Assembly: GCA_950295325.1 (NCBI GenBank)
Contig: OX485806.1
Span: forward strand, 18,476,001-18,540,000
Source: Polytrichum commune
Taxonomy: Eukaryota; Streptophyta; Polytrichopsida; Polytrichales; Polytrichaceae
Reading direction: 5' to 3'
Length of the DNA: 64,000 nt
Part shown: positions 1 to 12,010 of the stretch, one piece after another
Position numbering within the stretch: position 1 is the first letter of the stretch
How the letters are laid out: every line of letters begins with the position of its first letter
The notes under the pieces: generated by a model
Told to the model about the DNA's origin: nothing
The model's database searches: none
What the model saw: the letters and a program-made list of their open reading frames with translations, nothing else
Translations under genes and position numbers: made by a program

Positions 1-1886
1 GGCCTTACGCTTCTCCTCCAACTCCTATAAACCCAGTCATCAACAAAATATTAGAGGTATAGATTTTCTTTATATGTACATGATTCCCCCCCCCCCCCCC
101 CCAAAAAAAAAATGCATGGATACTAGACAAACAATTGATGTTTGTGCAAAATGAGGAAACGAGTATATGCCACAAAATGCAAGCCCCAGAAAGTAGAACG
201 GTCTTTATAATCAAACAGTCATCATGACGCGACCCACCTTGATAGTGTCATAATGGTGCCATCCGACCTCCTCAGATAGACGTCCCAACAGACAAAATTT
301 GTGGCCAGGTTGCATACTCTCATTTTAATGGAAACTACGGCGGAATTTACGGCGGAAATCAAATGTTATTTTTTTTACTTGTACGTACACTACAACTTTC
401 CAGTGGTTTTCATTTCGTTCTTGGATTAATAGTTTGCTTTATGTACTCTCAATTCACTGGAAAACTCTCATATTAATGAATATTGTGTTCATCATAATTG
501 TGTGAAGAGTCCATCCAACAAGGTCCAACTCCTGGGGGTTACACCTTTCATACCACCTATACGTATTTGTGCCAAAAGAGGATAACACCTATAAGTATAC
601 GTGAGTGCACAAATCGGGCATTAATTTGAACTTTTCCATATCATGTATACATAGGCCACAGGAATTACAACTTGTAGTTATGTTCATTAATGGAGGACCT
701 CTAGAAAATAAATAACATTTATATTTGTATGGTAGGGTCACTAGACTTTATGGGATAAGTATTTAATATTGAATGAAACTACCATGAATAATTTTCTCAT
801 TTCTTTATCTCATCCATGTATGTATGAAAGAGGCAACATTAGGGTTAAGGAAGGGGTGGTTAAGTTGAGAACGAGGCCACTTCTTGCTTAGGGTTACAAG
901 GGGGACGCCTGACACTTCTTTGTGGTTGATGCCTTCGTTAGATCATGGGTGGCATCAAAATTGTGAAGGTTTTGATTCCCATGTGGATTTTCTCTCCATT
1001 GACTTTGTATCATTGATAAATCCACAATATGTGTTAATGACTATATATGAATGTAAGTTGTTTTAGATGTACCTATTGCCATTGGTATGTTTTCATTGAA
1101 GTTGTACATGTACTGCTTGATTTTACAAAATAAGAAAAGTAAACATGTATATAGGGAATTTTTAGAGTATATTGCAAACACATGTGGGTCTTGGTTTTTA
1201 ATGAAAGATGCAGCCCCTCAAGTTCAAATTGAGGGACTTCTAAATCTTCAAGGAATTTTGGCTTTGGGATTGATTTAGAGTCGTTCCAAATAGTTACAAT
1301 TGCAAGTGTTAAAAAATGGAATTCGAAGTTCACAATCAAAGTTGAGATGCAAAATCTATAGAATTCTATCCATATGGAATTTGGATTCCTTAATAAATCA
1401 TCAAGTAGGCAGTCTAATCGTGTAAATTAGTAAACTTGGATTGTTTCAAATATTATGAGCATATTATCTAGTCTCATTGTAACTCAAGTGTGGCAAAAAG
1501 AGGTGAACTGTAAATTCACTCTGGAGTCCAACATCTCAAAATCCAAGCAACCATCGTTGCTTGCAAAGTCATTGTTGTTAGCGCCCTTCATGCTTTAATG
1601 GCTTTTCTGTAATATCCCAATATTTAGGGTAATATATAATTCCACATAGATTCAAATGGCAACTTATTAGACTTTTATAAGCTCTATGAACTATAAGATG
1701 TGAATACATATGATCGGATTTAAACCCTATGAATAGTAAACATTTGTAGTGCGATATGTATATACTTCAATTACTATGAAATTAATGTATTATGATATTG
1801 ATTCCCAATGATTACTTTGCCCGTTTTTGTAAGATGTTGTATTTGTCATAAAGATCTACTTTTCATGATTTATATTTTGTACATGT
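1..1886. other. Gene-free stretch with C17/A10 tract
   Basis: No gene can be supported. Open frames are short, use AT-rich codons and show no family signature. The only notable structure is a run of 17 C followed directly by 10 A at 86-112. Similar mono-C tracts elsewhere in the window are often transposon termini, but no partner end or target duplication was found here. Confidence 0.5.
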
Positions 1887-2143
1887 ATCACCATATTCGT
1901 TAATTTGGGACTTTTTCGGCATTTTGAGACAATTACAAATATAAGAACATGGATAAAATCACACAGATATTGGAGAATGTTGTAAGATGAAAATACTTTG
2001 AAGCGGGTGTTCATATCAAGAACCCAATTAAGAACTCATATCAAGATGGTTTAGGTAGGACGACCCAAACATTAGACCATGTTGTTGTGGTCCATATATT
2101 AATTTGAGACAAGAGAAAGTCTCAAATTAACGAATATAGTGAT
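1887..2143. mobile_element. 257-bp MITE, family B, copy 1
   Basis: Terminal inverted repeats are visible: the left end reads ATCACCATATTCGTTAATTT and the right end is its near reverse complement, ending in CGAATATAGTGAT. The interior is non-coding. A second copy of exactly the same length lies at 19218-19474. The ends resemble a CACTA-type terminus (CACTA/TAGTG one base in), but no clear target duplication was found here, so the superfamily is open. Confidence 0.75.
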
Positions 2144-3086
2144 CATTGTAGTGAAGACATTCATCACATTGAATTGAGGAGCTCAATATTAAATACATGA
2201 GCCTATTTTCTAGGTTACCGTTAGTACATGTACATTTTTTTCCTCTCTAAAAATCTTTCGTATATAAAGGGTTTTAATTCATAATCACCCAACACGTCAC
2301 TCATATTCCAATGAAGAGTCCACCCTCACCCCCCCCCTCAACAACCACAATGGCTATTTTAAGATGTACCCACTACACAACAAGGTATAAGAGGTATTCC
2401 ACAAAAGATGAACAAGCTCAAAATTGTATATGCAGCTTGAATTCCCCACAATAAGGCCACATACCGCATCTCTTATAAATATCACAACTTTTGTGTGGTG
2501 TATGCCTGTCTTGATTTTTGCTTATTTAAGTTACCTATGTGGATGATTTTACCAACTATATGGACTGCAATGAAGCCTACAACCCTCAAAAACCATACAA
2601 CAGAATAGGACCATACAATAGAAGAGGTATAGAAATTTTGATTCCACTCATCACAAAGAACATGTAGATCCATATATCGACAAAAATTTCATAATAATTG
2701 ACGCATATATACCTCCAACTACCTACTAAACATAGGGTTTGAATATTACATCTTAAAGTTGACAAGTTTTGTAAGAGTCTAATTAAATATCATTTGATCT
2801 AATGTTGAATGAATCATTAGCCTAAATGCTGGGGTGTGACATAAAAAACATTCAACCTTGAAGTGTGTGTAATGACAATGACTTTGCAGTTAACAATGGT
2901 TACTTGAATTTCAAGATGTTGGGATCTTGAGTAAATCTAGTGTTCACACCTCTCTTTGCCACACATGCATTACGATCGGAATAGATTATGTTCTCAAAAT
3001 ATATGAAAAATTTAAGTTTCATTTCTATTGTGTACACTTCCAACTCCACAACCTTCTATGAATATTGGATTGGATCCGTGGATATT
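2144..3086. other. No gene seen; holds a segment reused inside a later element
   Basis: AT-rich sequence without a supportable gene. The stretch 2943-3075 reappears in reverse orientation at about 26690-26829, inside a poly(G)-ended element. The part 2560-2860 is related to 43840-44070 and 17620-17700, so it is itself a dispersed repeat. Confidence 0.5.
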
Positions 3087-4002
3087 GCATTATCCAATTA
3101 ACAATTGCAAATAATCTATAAAGCTATTTCTAGGTTTTAAATCATGATTTAGATGAAAAAGTCATGGAGCCAAAATTAAAGATTTACGTACTGCTTTAAG
3201 CGATCCCATAAGCCCCATGACTAAAGCACCTAGAATGGTCAATATACTATGAGCACATAGTGTAATGTCATCATAACACATATAATTTGGATATCCATTC
3301 TTAGCGACATTGATATGTACAATTAGGTGGCTCATACTAACCTACACTATTTTGTATGTTTACAAACATAACAACGAATAACAATTAAAATAATAGAATA
3401 CAATAATCGTTGGTTTATTTTATTGTTATTGATATAAGGATGATTGAACAAAGTTATAAGTTTTGTGATCTAGCTCATATTGACCCAAGGTAGCTTACGT
3501 GAATAGGCAACCTATTCATGAAAACAACTAAATTGCACATAGTATTGGTGTGTGTGCCTATGCCGGGAGGGGAGGGGGCATCCATGTTCTATTAGAAAAT
3601 GATGTGCGATAAAAGAGGGGGAGTCATTTATTAATGTGGGATGAAGTTTAAAAGTGAAGTAGGTCAACATGGGCATCCTTCATATTTATGGTCTACCTTA
3701 AAAACAATGTATGCCTTCTAGTAAGAAGTAAAATTACTTGGATTCTAGAAGTAATGAATAGTGGGTTTAAAGTGTCACAAGTTGTTGGGATCCACCAACA
3801 TGTCGACATATTCTATAGTCACTTTGTGGAACAATGCACACCTAACTTTGTATTTAAGAAGATGAAAAAATATGAAGAAGTTTGGTCTTCAAGGCACTTC
3901 CAAGTTCAATCAAATCAACATGCAAAGGGAGGCAAAATCTGTGTGACGACCGACATTGGGATTGAAAGGTTGTCCTTTAAAATTGTTATAGTTATTTACA
4001 AG

Positions 4003-4338
4003 TACTAGAATAAAACAATGCAAAAAAGAAACATAGTCGTTTTCCCATTGCGGTTCTTTTGACCACCCTGATCAGCAGTCGCTAACGACTACAAAGTTTG
4101 TTTTTTTTCTCGTTTTGCGATTGACATTCTGAAAATTCTAGTACATATAATATACCATTGGAAAGGTATTTTTAAGACCTTTCCAACGATATATTACAAG
4201 TCCCCAAATTCCTACAATTGAAGTTGGTAAACCACAAAGACAAAGCTGCAGTCGTTTAACGACTGCACAACAGGCTGGTCAAAAGAACTGCAATGGGAAA
4301 ACGATTGCGATTCTTTTTCGCATAGTTTTCTATAGGCC
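4003..4338. mobile_element. CACTA-like fold-back element, unit 1 copy
   Basis: Inverted repeats of roughly 80-90 bp, including TCGTTTTCCCATTGC on the left and its complement on the right, surround a central stem-loop at about 4149-4197. A 3-bp direct repeat AAG flanks the element (4000-4002 and 4339-4341), the length expected for CACTA transposons. The unit 2 copy at 34357-34690 has better-preserved CACTAGTAGA-type ends. It is non-coding and could fold into one large hairpin. Confidence 0.7.
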
Positions 4339-5221
4339 AAGCCACCCACATCTGAACCTCCTAACGTTCAAGGTACTTTGTCAAATGAGATACATCAATC
4401 ACCTTTGTCGTAGCCTTTGACGCCTTCCACAAGCTATGGTCATCACATATTAGTTTCATGGTCATATTTAGCTATACTTACTTCATATCTAAGGTCTATA
4501 TTGAATTTTAAATTGAAATGTTTGAATTACAACTTAGAAGAGTTGTAATGACTTCCATACACCTATCGAATGTGAGTCCATAACAATGAACGGGAAGACC
4601 GACCGCTAGTTACAAATGAACTGGTTGAGGTTGAGAAATAACAGGTTTAAATTCAAGGTGTCGGAAACATTACCAATTGATTTGGAGGCATTTATGAAAT
4701 ATGCCTCAAATTAGTGGAGAAAAACTAAAAGATAACAATATGTAACCGGTTGGACTTGAAAACCACTAAGACTTTGACCGATTAGACCCAAAAATCTCCC
4801 CGGACACTAGTCCAGAATGTTCCATTTATAGGCTCGATTTAATAAGGTTAATTTATAGTGGTAGAATGCATCAAAAAGGGAAAAATAATCATCATAACAT
4901 TATTGAACAACGTGAGTCCTCAAAATATAATAGTGAAATGTTGGAAGCTTTGTTTGAATTTGAGTCTTCTTGCACAACTTTTTGAGGATCCAATTGTTAT
5001 AATTTGAAGGCCCACATAACACGAGTTGAACATTGAGTAACGATATGGTATACATATATGACACTACTATTTAGTCTAGAATGTGTTTGGGTTTATAGTG
5101 GTTTTAAATAAGGGGCCACAACACACAAAAGGCTTGCCTTCACAAAGAAGATTGTACTACCATTGGAGGGATGGAAATGTAATTTTTTACAACTACCATT
5201 TTGTATAAATAATTCATATGC
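4339..5221. other. No gene seen (shared by units 1 and 2)
   Basis: Matches 34691-35575 with frequent substitutions and small indels. Open frames are not preserved between the two copies, which argues against coding. Confidence 0.55.
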
Positions 5222-5567
5222 TACTACACTAACTATTGTATTTAGTGTCATAGGGTATTCTATGTCACTATGGTAACTTTCCTAATGACACTTCTTGTGA
5301 ACGGGCTTACAAGTACTGTCATCCCAACTTACTTTTAGTTCATCCACTTTTAGTTTGGTATTATTTTGCATTGTAGCATATTCTTTCTAAGTTGTAGTGT
5401 CAGTCCTCACATGTATTTTATTCCCTCCCTTGGATAGGAAATTTATTTAATAATTTACAACGATTTCAACATTGTAAATCCATACCGTGCAAAGTTTATT
5501 ACAAGGAAAGACAAATAGTGTTGGGTTTTACATTTAATATTAGTGACACAACGCGGGCAGTTTACAA
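5222..5567. mobile_element. MITE-A, truncated at its right end
   Basis: Starts with CTACTACACTAACTATTGTA, the terminus of the most abundant MITE family here. The complete counterpart is 35576-35979 in unit 2. The right terminal repeat and about 190 bp of flank are missing in unit 1, so a deletion removed this end. Confidence 0.75.
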
Positions 5568-5880
5568 GAATATATATAGAATATGAAATACATTATCTAA
5601 ATTTATACAAATTTGCAAATTATGCCAAATGAAAAATGCGTCGGCAAACCTTGCTATACAGTTACGTAAAATTCAAAACTCTACACCTTGAAAGTAATAA
5701 ACCACAATCCATTCAATGCCATGTAGGGATCCATGTACAATTTACATCCATCTTGCATTCACATACTCTCTCCCTTGGTCCCTTAAGCGAAGTGTGCAGC
5801 GAACTAAGACCAGCTCCGCCTTTTCCACCAATGAGAGTGCTTGAAGTGTCCTAGTCACGGGCCCTCAGTCTCGTGTGTGA
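5568..5880. repeat. Left arm of a long inverted repeat, unit 1
   Basis: The stretch with GAGAGTGCTTGAAGTGTCC and the flanking bases reappears in reverse complement at about 11480-11800. The unit 2 equivalents are about 36100-36440 (left) and 40760-41060 (right). No terminal repeats or target duplications were recognised at the outer edges. Confidence 0.7.
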
Positions 5881-5929
5881 AGTGGCTTTCTAGCAGCCAC
5901 TTGGAACTCATCTCCCATTTTGCACAAGA

Positions 5930-6480
5930 GCTTGGAAATAAAATTGAAAAAGATGGATAAATCAGTTGCTTGTACCTAGTAGCACACGGATGTCAAGCTT
6001 GCTTGTAACATTGAAGTCATATCGTACATCCCAAGGGACATCACAATCTAAAAAACAAAAAGGAACACGAATGTTAGTACATTGGCGTGTGATGTATGTT
6101 CACCACGTTTTGTGGCTACCCATGTATGCAACATCACACTCTGCACTTTGTACTCTCTTTTAAAGTTGATGGTGTTTCCAAACCGATCGCCGTATTAGAA
6201 GACACCACGATTGTGTGTTTTATATTATTCGTCGTGTTGGAGTAAAATATATTGCAATTACCAACTTTGCATTGCAAGGATGTGGATAAGTTGTCCATCA
6301 ATTTCAATGCCAGTGACGTGATGCACTTCTATTGGCCCAACAAAGCCTCATCAGCTGCGAAACATTGTTTTCTAAGTGCTTTGTGGTTCCCTTTTTTGGT
6401 TGGAAACCAAACTATGGAAGCCACCATTGCTTTCATATTGAACTATAATTTTAGGAGGCATGTTGGAAGCCTTATGAAAT
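5930..6480. repeat. 550-bp repeat, copy a
   Basis: One of four copies (also about 7400-7930, 8450-8960 and 38630-39130) sharing ACATCCCAAGGGACATCACA. Short open frames run through it but end at the same stops in every copy, and no domain is recognisable in any frame. It may be decayed transposon or gene sequence that multiplied locally. Unit 1 has three copies and unit 2 one full copy, so the number changed after the large duplication. Confidence 0.7.
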
Positions 6481-6780
6481 TAGTATGAAGGCCCATCACA
6501 CTATTGTTCCAAATCACGATGACACAATGATGAAGTTGGAAGTGTTGCTTTAAGAGTTCAAGGCGATTAGGAGGTTGAAAGTATTGTAACCGAAATTTCA
6601 AACCTAGTTTTGTAGTAGCAATGCAATATTAAGCATTAAGTGGGTCAAACATTGCCCACTCTAAGGAGTCACGGTGGAAGTGACAATATGCCATGCATGT
6701 GTACACAAAAAACATTCATTTGTCAACGACTATGCAACCAACATGACATAGCTTACAGCCTTAGACTCAATGAACGCCTG

Positions 6781-7070
6781 CTACACTAAGTATGGTATTC
6801 TGTGTGTCATATGGTATTTTATGTCACTATGGTAACTTCTCGGATGACACTTATGAACAGATACTGTCATGGATGATGGATGAGTTCGTCCATTGGCCCA
6901 AACCCTACCTTCTCTTGTGAGAAACTTGTGATGAGATATGGTGCAAGGATGATTGGAATTTGGATGAAAAGTCACTTGGTAAGTGACAGTAACTGCAACA
7001 CCGTAAGCTATGTAATTGCACAATATTGTAACTCCAAATAGTAAGTGACATTAAATATCGTATTTAGTAT
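6781..7070. mobile_element. MITE-A member
   Basis: Ends CTACACTAAGTATGG and CGTATTTAGTATG form an imperfect inverted repeat matching other MITE-A ends. It sits between two 550-bp repeats. The unit 2 counterpart is about 37988-38312. Confidence 0.65.
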
Positions 7071-7399
7071 GCTCATTCCTCACTTGTGTCACTGAATTTC
7101 ATATTGTGAAAAAATATCCATGCAAGACAAAAAAAAATTCTGTTGGCATTTCTAGGATTGTAACAATTTACTGTGGCCATTCACAAATAGTGTCCTTCAA
7201 ACTAATTACCATAAATAGTGTAATCTTGAAGATGAATTTCAAAATTCAAACGAAAAATCATTCACCATGTGATTACCTCTCAATCACCTTGAATGCTAAT
7301 TTTTCCATCCTTAAGTCATGACGTGCGAATTGTTGTTCCCAAGTCTTTGATGGCTTTCTAGTGGCCACTTAGAACTCATCTCCCATTTTGCACAAAGAG

Positions 7400-7930
7400 C
7401 TTGGAAATAAAATTGAAAAAGATGCATAAGTGAGTTGCTAGTGCCTAGTAACACACAGATGTCAAGCTTGCTTGTAACATTGAAGTTGTATCGTACATCC
7501 CAAGGGACATCACAATCTAAAAAAGAAAAAGAAACACGAATGTTAGTACATTGGCATGTGATGTATGTTCACCACATTTTGTGGCTACTCATGTTTGCAA
7601 CATCACACTCTACACTTCGTACTCTCTTTTAAAGTTGATGGTGTTTCCAAACCGATTGCCGTGTTAGAAAACATCACGATTGTGTGTTTTATATTATTCG
7701 TCGTGTTGGAGTAAAGTACATTGCATCTGCCAACTTTGCATTGCAAGGATGTGGATGAGTTGCCCATCAATTTGATTGTCAGTGACGTGATGCACTTTTA
7801 TTGGCCCAACAAAGCCTCGTCAGCTGCGAAACATTGTTTACTAAGTGCTTTGTGGTTCACTTTTTTGGTTGGAAACCAAACTATGGTATGATAAGTACAC
7901 CTGTAATCATGTTTTTAAGCATTGGCCTAT
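7400..7930. repeat. 550-bp repeat, copy b
   Basis: Same unit as 5930-6480, with scattered substitutions. Its right end passes into a truncated MITE-A start at about 8007-8071. Confidence 0.7.
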
Positions 7931-8237
7931 AAGTATAAATGCTATTGCTAATTAAGCTTTATTATTGCTGTTTGATTGAAAAACAATTCAACAGATCTAA
8001 ATACACTAAATACGATATTGAGTGTCGTATGACATTCTATGTCACTGTGGTAACTTTTTTAGTGACACTTTCAGCAATGCAATATTAAGCATTAAGTGGG
8101 TCAAACATTGCCCACTATAAGGAGTCACGGTGGAAGTGACAATATGCCATGCATTTGTACACAAAAAATATTCAATTGTCAACGACTCTGTAATCCACAT
8201 GACATAGCTTAGAGCCTTAGACTCAATGAACGCCTGC

Positions 8238-8450
8238 TACACTAAATATGGTATTCAGTGTGTCATATGGTATTTTATGTCACTATGGTAACTTCTCGGA
8301 TGACACTTCTTATGAATAAGTGAACAAATGGTATATTGTCATGGATAATGGATGAGTTCATCCATTGGCCCAAACCCTACCTTCTCTTGTGAGCAACTTA
8401 TGATTAGATATTCTGCGTGGATGATTGAAATTTGGATGAAAAACCATCTC
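8238..8450. mobile_element. MITE-A fragment
   Basis: Carries the left terminus CTACACTAAATATGG and much of the interior, but breaks off where the next 550-bp repeat begins. The right terminus is absent. Confidence 0.6.
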
Positions 8451-8960
8451 CCATTTTCCACAAGAGTTTTGAAACAACATTGAAAAAGATGCATAAGTGA
8501 GTTGCTAGTGCCTAGTAACACACGGATGTCAAACTTGCTTGTAACATTGAAGTCATATCGTACATCCCAAGGGACATCACAATCTAAAAAACAAAAAGGA
8601 ACACGAATGTTAGTACATTGGCGTGTGATGTATGTTCACCATGTTTTGTGGCTACTCATGTTTGCAACATCACACTCTGCACTTTGTACTCTCTTTTAAA
8701 GTTGATGGTGTTTCCAAACCGATTGCCGTGTCAGAAGACACCATGATTGTGTGTTTTATATTATTCGTCGTGTTGGAGTAAAGTACATTGCAACTACCAA
8801 CTTTGCATTGCAAGGATGTGAATAAGTTATCCATCAATTTCAATGTCAGTGACGAGATGCACTTCTATTGGCCCGACAAAGCCTCGTCATGTGCGAAACA
8901 TTGTTTACTAAGTGCTTTGTGGTTCATTTTTTTGGAAACCAAACTATGGTATGATGAGTA
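8450..8960. repeat. 550-bp repeat, copy c
   Basis: Third copy in unit 1. This is the copy collinear with the single one in unit 2 (38630-39130): both continue into the same downstream sequence and a MITE-A at 9063 or 39230. Confidence 0.7.
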
Positions 8961-9062
8961 CACCTATAATCATATTCTTAAGCATTGGCCTATAGGCACA
9001 AATGCTATCACTAATTGAGCTTTATTATTGTGGGTTGATTGAAAAACAATTCAACAAATCTA

Positions 9063-9340
9063 AGTACACTAAATATGATATTGAGTGTCGTATGGCATTT
9101 TATGTCACCGCGGTAACTTTTATAGTGACACTTTCTATGAATAAGTTTACAATTACTGTCATCCCAACTTACTTTTAGTTCATCCAAACGCCAATTATTG
9201 ATACAAACTCTAGTATAGTATAATTTGCATTGTAGCAAATTTGCGATGAAATATTGTCATAGATGATTGAAAATTGGATGAAAAATCATGTAGTAAGTGA
9301 CAATACTTGCAACATTCTAAATCTATAATGCCCCGTTTTT
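9063..9340. mobile_element. MITE-A member, right end unclear
   Basis: Begins TACACTAAATATGATATTGA and shares the MITE-A interior (GTGACACTTTCTATGAATAA and following). The right terminal repeat is not clearly present. The counterpart in unit 2 starts at about 39230. Confidence 0.55.
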
Positions 9341-9513
9341 AAAATTAATTTTTTTTAGAGAATTATGAATATTTTTAGGATGGCTACATGCTAATTAGAG
9401 CATTTCACTAGTGATGTGTGATGTTCAACTGATGCTTTTCAGCCTCGGGGGGTTCACTCCCTCTTATATTTTGCATACACGTGCGTTCGGGACCTATTTA
9501 TTGGGGGGGGGGG

Positions 9514-10448
9514 TATGAGCCCAAAATGGTTGCTCATATTTGTTTTATGTTTAGAATTTATTTAGAATTGCATTTGGAGTGTTATTGAAACAATCAAAAG
9601 TATAAAAAGAGTGAGGCTTGGTGTGGTTTATGTTTTAGGCCTTATGCCTATTTTGTGTGGTTAATTAGAAGCTAGTGACATTAGGGAGTGTTTTGGTTAA
9701 GTGAGTAGTGTTTGATGAAGCAAGGGGAAGGGCCTTGGATTTAAATGTTTGATTTAGAACATGTTCTTGTTCGTTTAGGGGGTGAGGGTTTAGTGGATAG
9801 GATAAGGTCCTACTAAGTAGGAGAAGTTTAAGGGGGTTGTGGTTTGGGTGCCCTCTCTCCTTCCTTCTTCTTCCTCTCTCTTTTTTCCCTTTTTTTTTCC
9901 TTTTTTTTTCCCTTTTTTTTTAAAAAAAAAAAAAAACTTTCTTGTGTGTGTGTTGTGTATTGTCGTAGAGAGTAGAGTTGGTTAGAGGGAGCGTAGAGAG
10001 TAGAGCTGGTTAGAGGAAGTGTAGAGAGTAGAGCTGGGATTAGAGGGAAGTTGTGACAATAGCTGGACTAAGGGGTAAGCTGTGACAGCAGCTGGACTGA
10101 GAGGGTAGGCTGCGACAGCAGTTGGACTTAGGGGAGATTAGAATGATGGGTTAGTTATGTCTAGTACCCTAAGTTGAGAAGGATGGGTTAGCTGGGTAGT
10201 TAGCTATCCGTGTAATCGGGTGTGCACTTGTGTGGGGAGTTGATAGGGGGTGTGAAGAGAGCACTTATAGAGAAAAGCGTTTATCAACGCTTGTACTCAT
10301 GATATGGAATACATTGGTGTGACCAAAGGTATGTGTGATGTAATGGGGATGAATGAGGGAGGAAGGATTAAACTAGGACGAATATGAATGTGATCACCAT
10401 GCCCTCACCTGGACTAGGACGCTTAAGGGTGGGCGGTATGGCCTCACA
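9514..10448. mobile_element. Nested insert, possible solo LTR or other element
   Basis: Interrupts the element 9444-10680 inside its G tract (11 G before, 12 G after). It starts near TATGAGCCC and ends in CCTCACA, so a TG...CA LTR reading is possible. The target duplication would be hidden in poly(G). It contains a long pyrimidine tract (about 9850-9930) and two short tandem arrays. No protein is encoded. Confidence 0.45.
9965..10140. repeat. Two adjacent short tandem arrays
   Basis: Three degenerate copies of a roughly 26-bp unit containing GTAGAGAGTAGAGYTGG (from about 9966) are followed by about three copies of a 28-30-bp unit containing GACAGCAGCTGGACT (to about 10135). Both lie inside the nested insert. 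Confidence 0.7.
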
Positions 10449-11178
10449 GGGGGGGGGGGGTTATTTACCTTGCAGAAAAGATTATAAGGTGATGGTATTT
10501 TACATGTAAAAAGCCTGAAGATATTATATGTGATGGTATTTTATATGTTAACATATTTCACTATTTTAAAATCCCCTATTTTACATGTACATTTTTTACA
10601 AAATTTATCTACAATGAATATATTGGACCCTATTTTTTATCGCACGTTGTTCTACGATTTTCACCAGTGAACCCCCCAAGTTTTCAGCGCCCCCGGGGGG
10701 GAGGCCTTAATTTAGTTCAAAATTCAAATAATGAGAAATTGGTTTGTAAAGTATACATATGAGATGGATAGTTTTCCTTCTGATAATCTATAATAAATAA
10801 ATAAGGTAGTATGAATTTTGGGGACAGGTAATTGTCCCTTGAGGTCACCCTAGGGTTCTCCCATGAAGAATCTATTTTATCCCAACACACCTTAGATGCC
10901 CTAAAGTTCATCTGTATTCATTTATGAAGCAATAAATTTTCTCATCCTTTGTCAACCAAAAAAGAAATGAAGCCTTATTTCCCCAACACATCAAACCATG
11001 TATGCATAAGTGACATATTTTACTCTTTAAAAATTTACATTTTCGTCTACATACATGAGACTATTATATTATATGGCCATGAAGATACTTATATAGGGGT
11101 TTACATAAGAAGCCTTGTACGCAAGTAGTTCTCACTTCCAAAGAATAGTGCTCCCACCCCCACCACAAGATTTCATAC

Positions 11179-12010
11179 CTACCACATTGAATATTGTATT
11201 AGTGTAACCAACACTATTTGTCTTGCTCATTATTAATTGTAAATACCGCCCCTAAGTTATCACCAACACTAAACGTACACCTGACATTATTAGTCATTGC
11301 TTGTGTAAACAATGTATATTATATATTGATAATTTTGCATTAGTGTCACTTACTGAGAATTATTTCACCCAAATGATGATGGAATTATTCAATACATGAA
11401 TGCTAAGATACAAAATATACCAAAAGTGAATGAACCAAAAGTGAATTGGGATGACAATATCATGAAACGTATTAATAAGAAATCTCATTAGACTTAGGGC
11501 CACTTCACACACGAGACTGAGGTCCCGTGACCAGTACACTTCAAGCACTCTCATTGGTGGGAAAGGCAGAGCCGGTCCCAGTTCGCTTCACACTTCGCTT
11601 GAGGGACCAACGGAGGGAGTATGTGAATGCAAGATGGATGTAAATTATACATGGATTCCTACATGGCATTGAATGAATCATGCTTTATTACTTTCAAGGT
11701 GTAGAGTGTTGAGTTTTACGTAATTGTATAGCTAGATTTGCCGAAACATTTTTCATTTGCTATAATTTGCAAATTTGCATTAAATTTAGATAGGTCTTTA
11801 TCACTCACAAGAAATTTCATATTTTATTTTTATGTATATATGTATTCTTATGTTGCATGACTTTTATCTCATTTTATGACCTCTTGACACAAGGGATTAG
11901 TTTTTTAATTGAGAAAATTATGTTGTTCTTGATGCAGTCAATTGGTAGAATAGGATTACTACACTAAATATTGTATTAAGTGTCACCAATTTTATTTGTC
12001 TTGCTTGATA
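11179..12010. repeat. Right arm of long inverted repeat plus MITE-A remnants, unit 1
   Basis: Inverted relative to 5568-5880, and relative to 35900-36440 in unit 2. It begins with an inverted MITE-A fragment (CACATTGAATATTGTATTAG) and ends with another MITE-A terminus at about 11955 (TACTACACTAAATATTGTAT). Collinear with 40440-41310. Confidence 0.65.

Larger units (their letters stand above)
9444..10680. mobile_element. hAT-like element (CTCGGGGGG ends), with nested insert
   Basis: Ends are CTCGGGGGGTTCACTCC and its reverse complement form AGTGAACCCCCCAAG. A perfect 8-bp duplication TTTTCAGC flanks it (9436-9443 and 10681-10688). Unit 2 has an uninserted site at about 39585-39595 (TTTTCACC). 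Comparison with the related element at 18980-19526 shows that about 935 bp (9514-10448) is a nested insert. The 8-bp duplication points to the hAT superfamily; no transposase is encoded. Confidence 0.88.

Noticed and set aside
3688-4008. 106-codon frame
   Set aside because: The equivalent at 34050-34365 is broken by indels, and the frame ends inside the fold-back element; no sign of coding.
5930-8960. CRISPR-like array
   Set aside because: Repeat units are about 550 bp, few, and in a plant nuclear context; no short regularly spaced repeats occur anywhere in the window.
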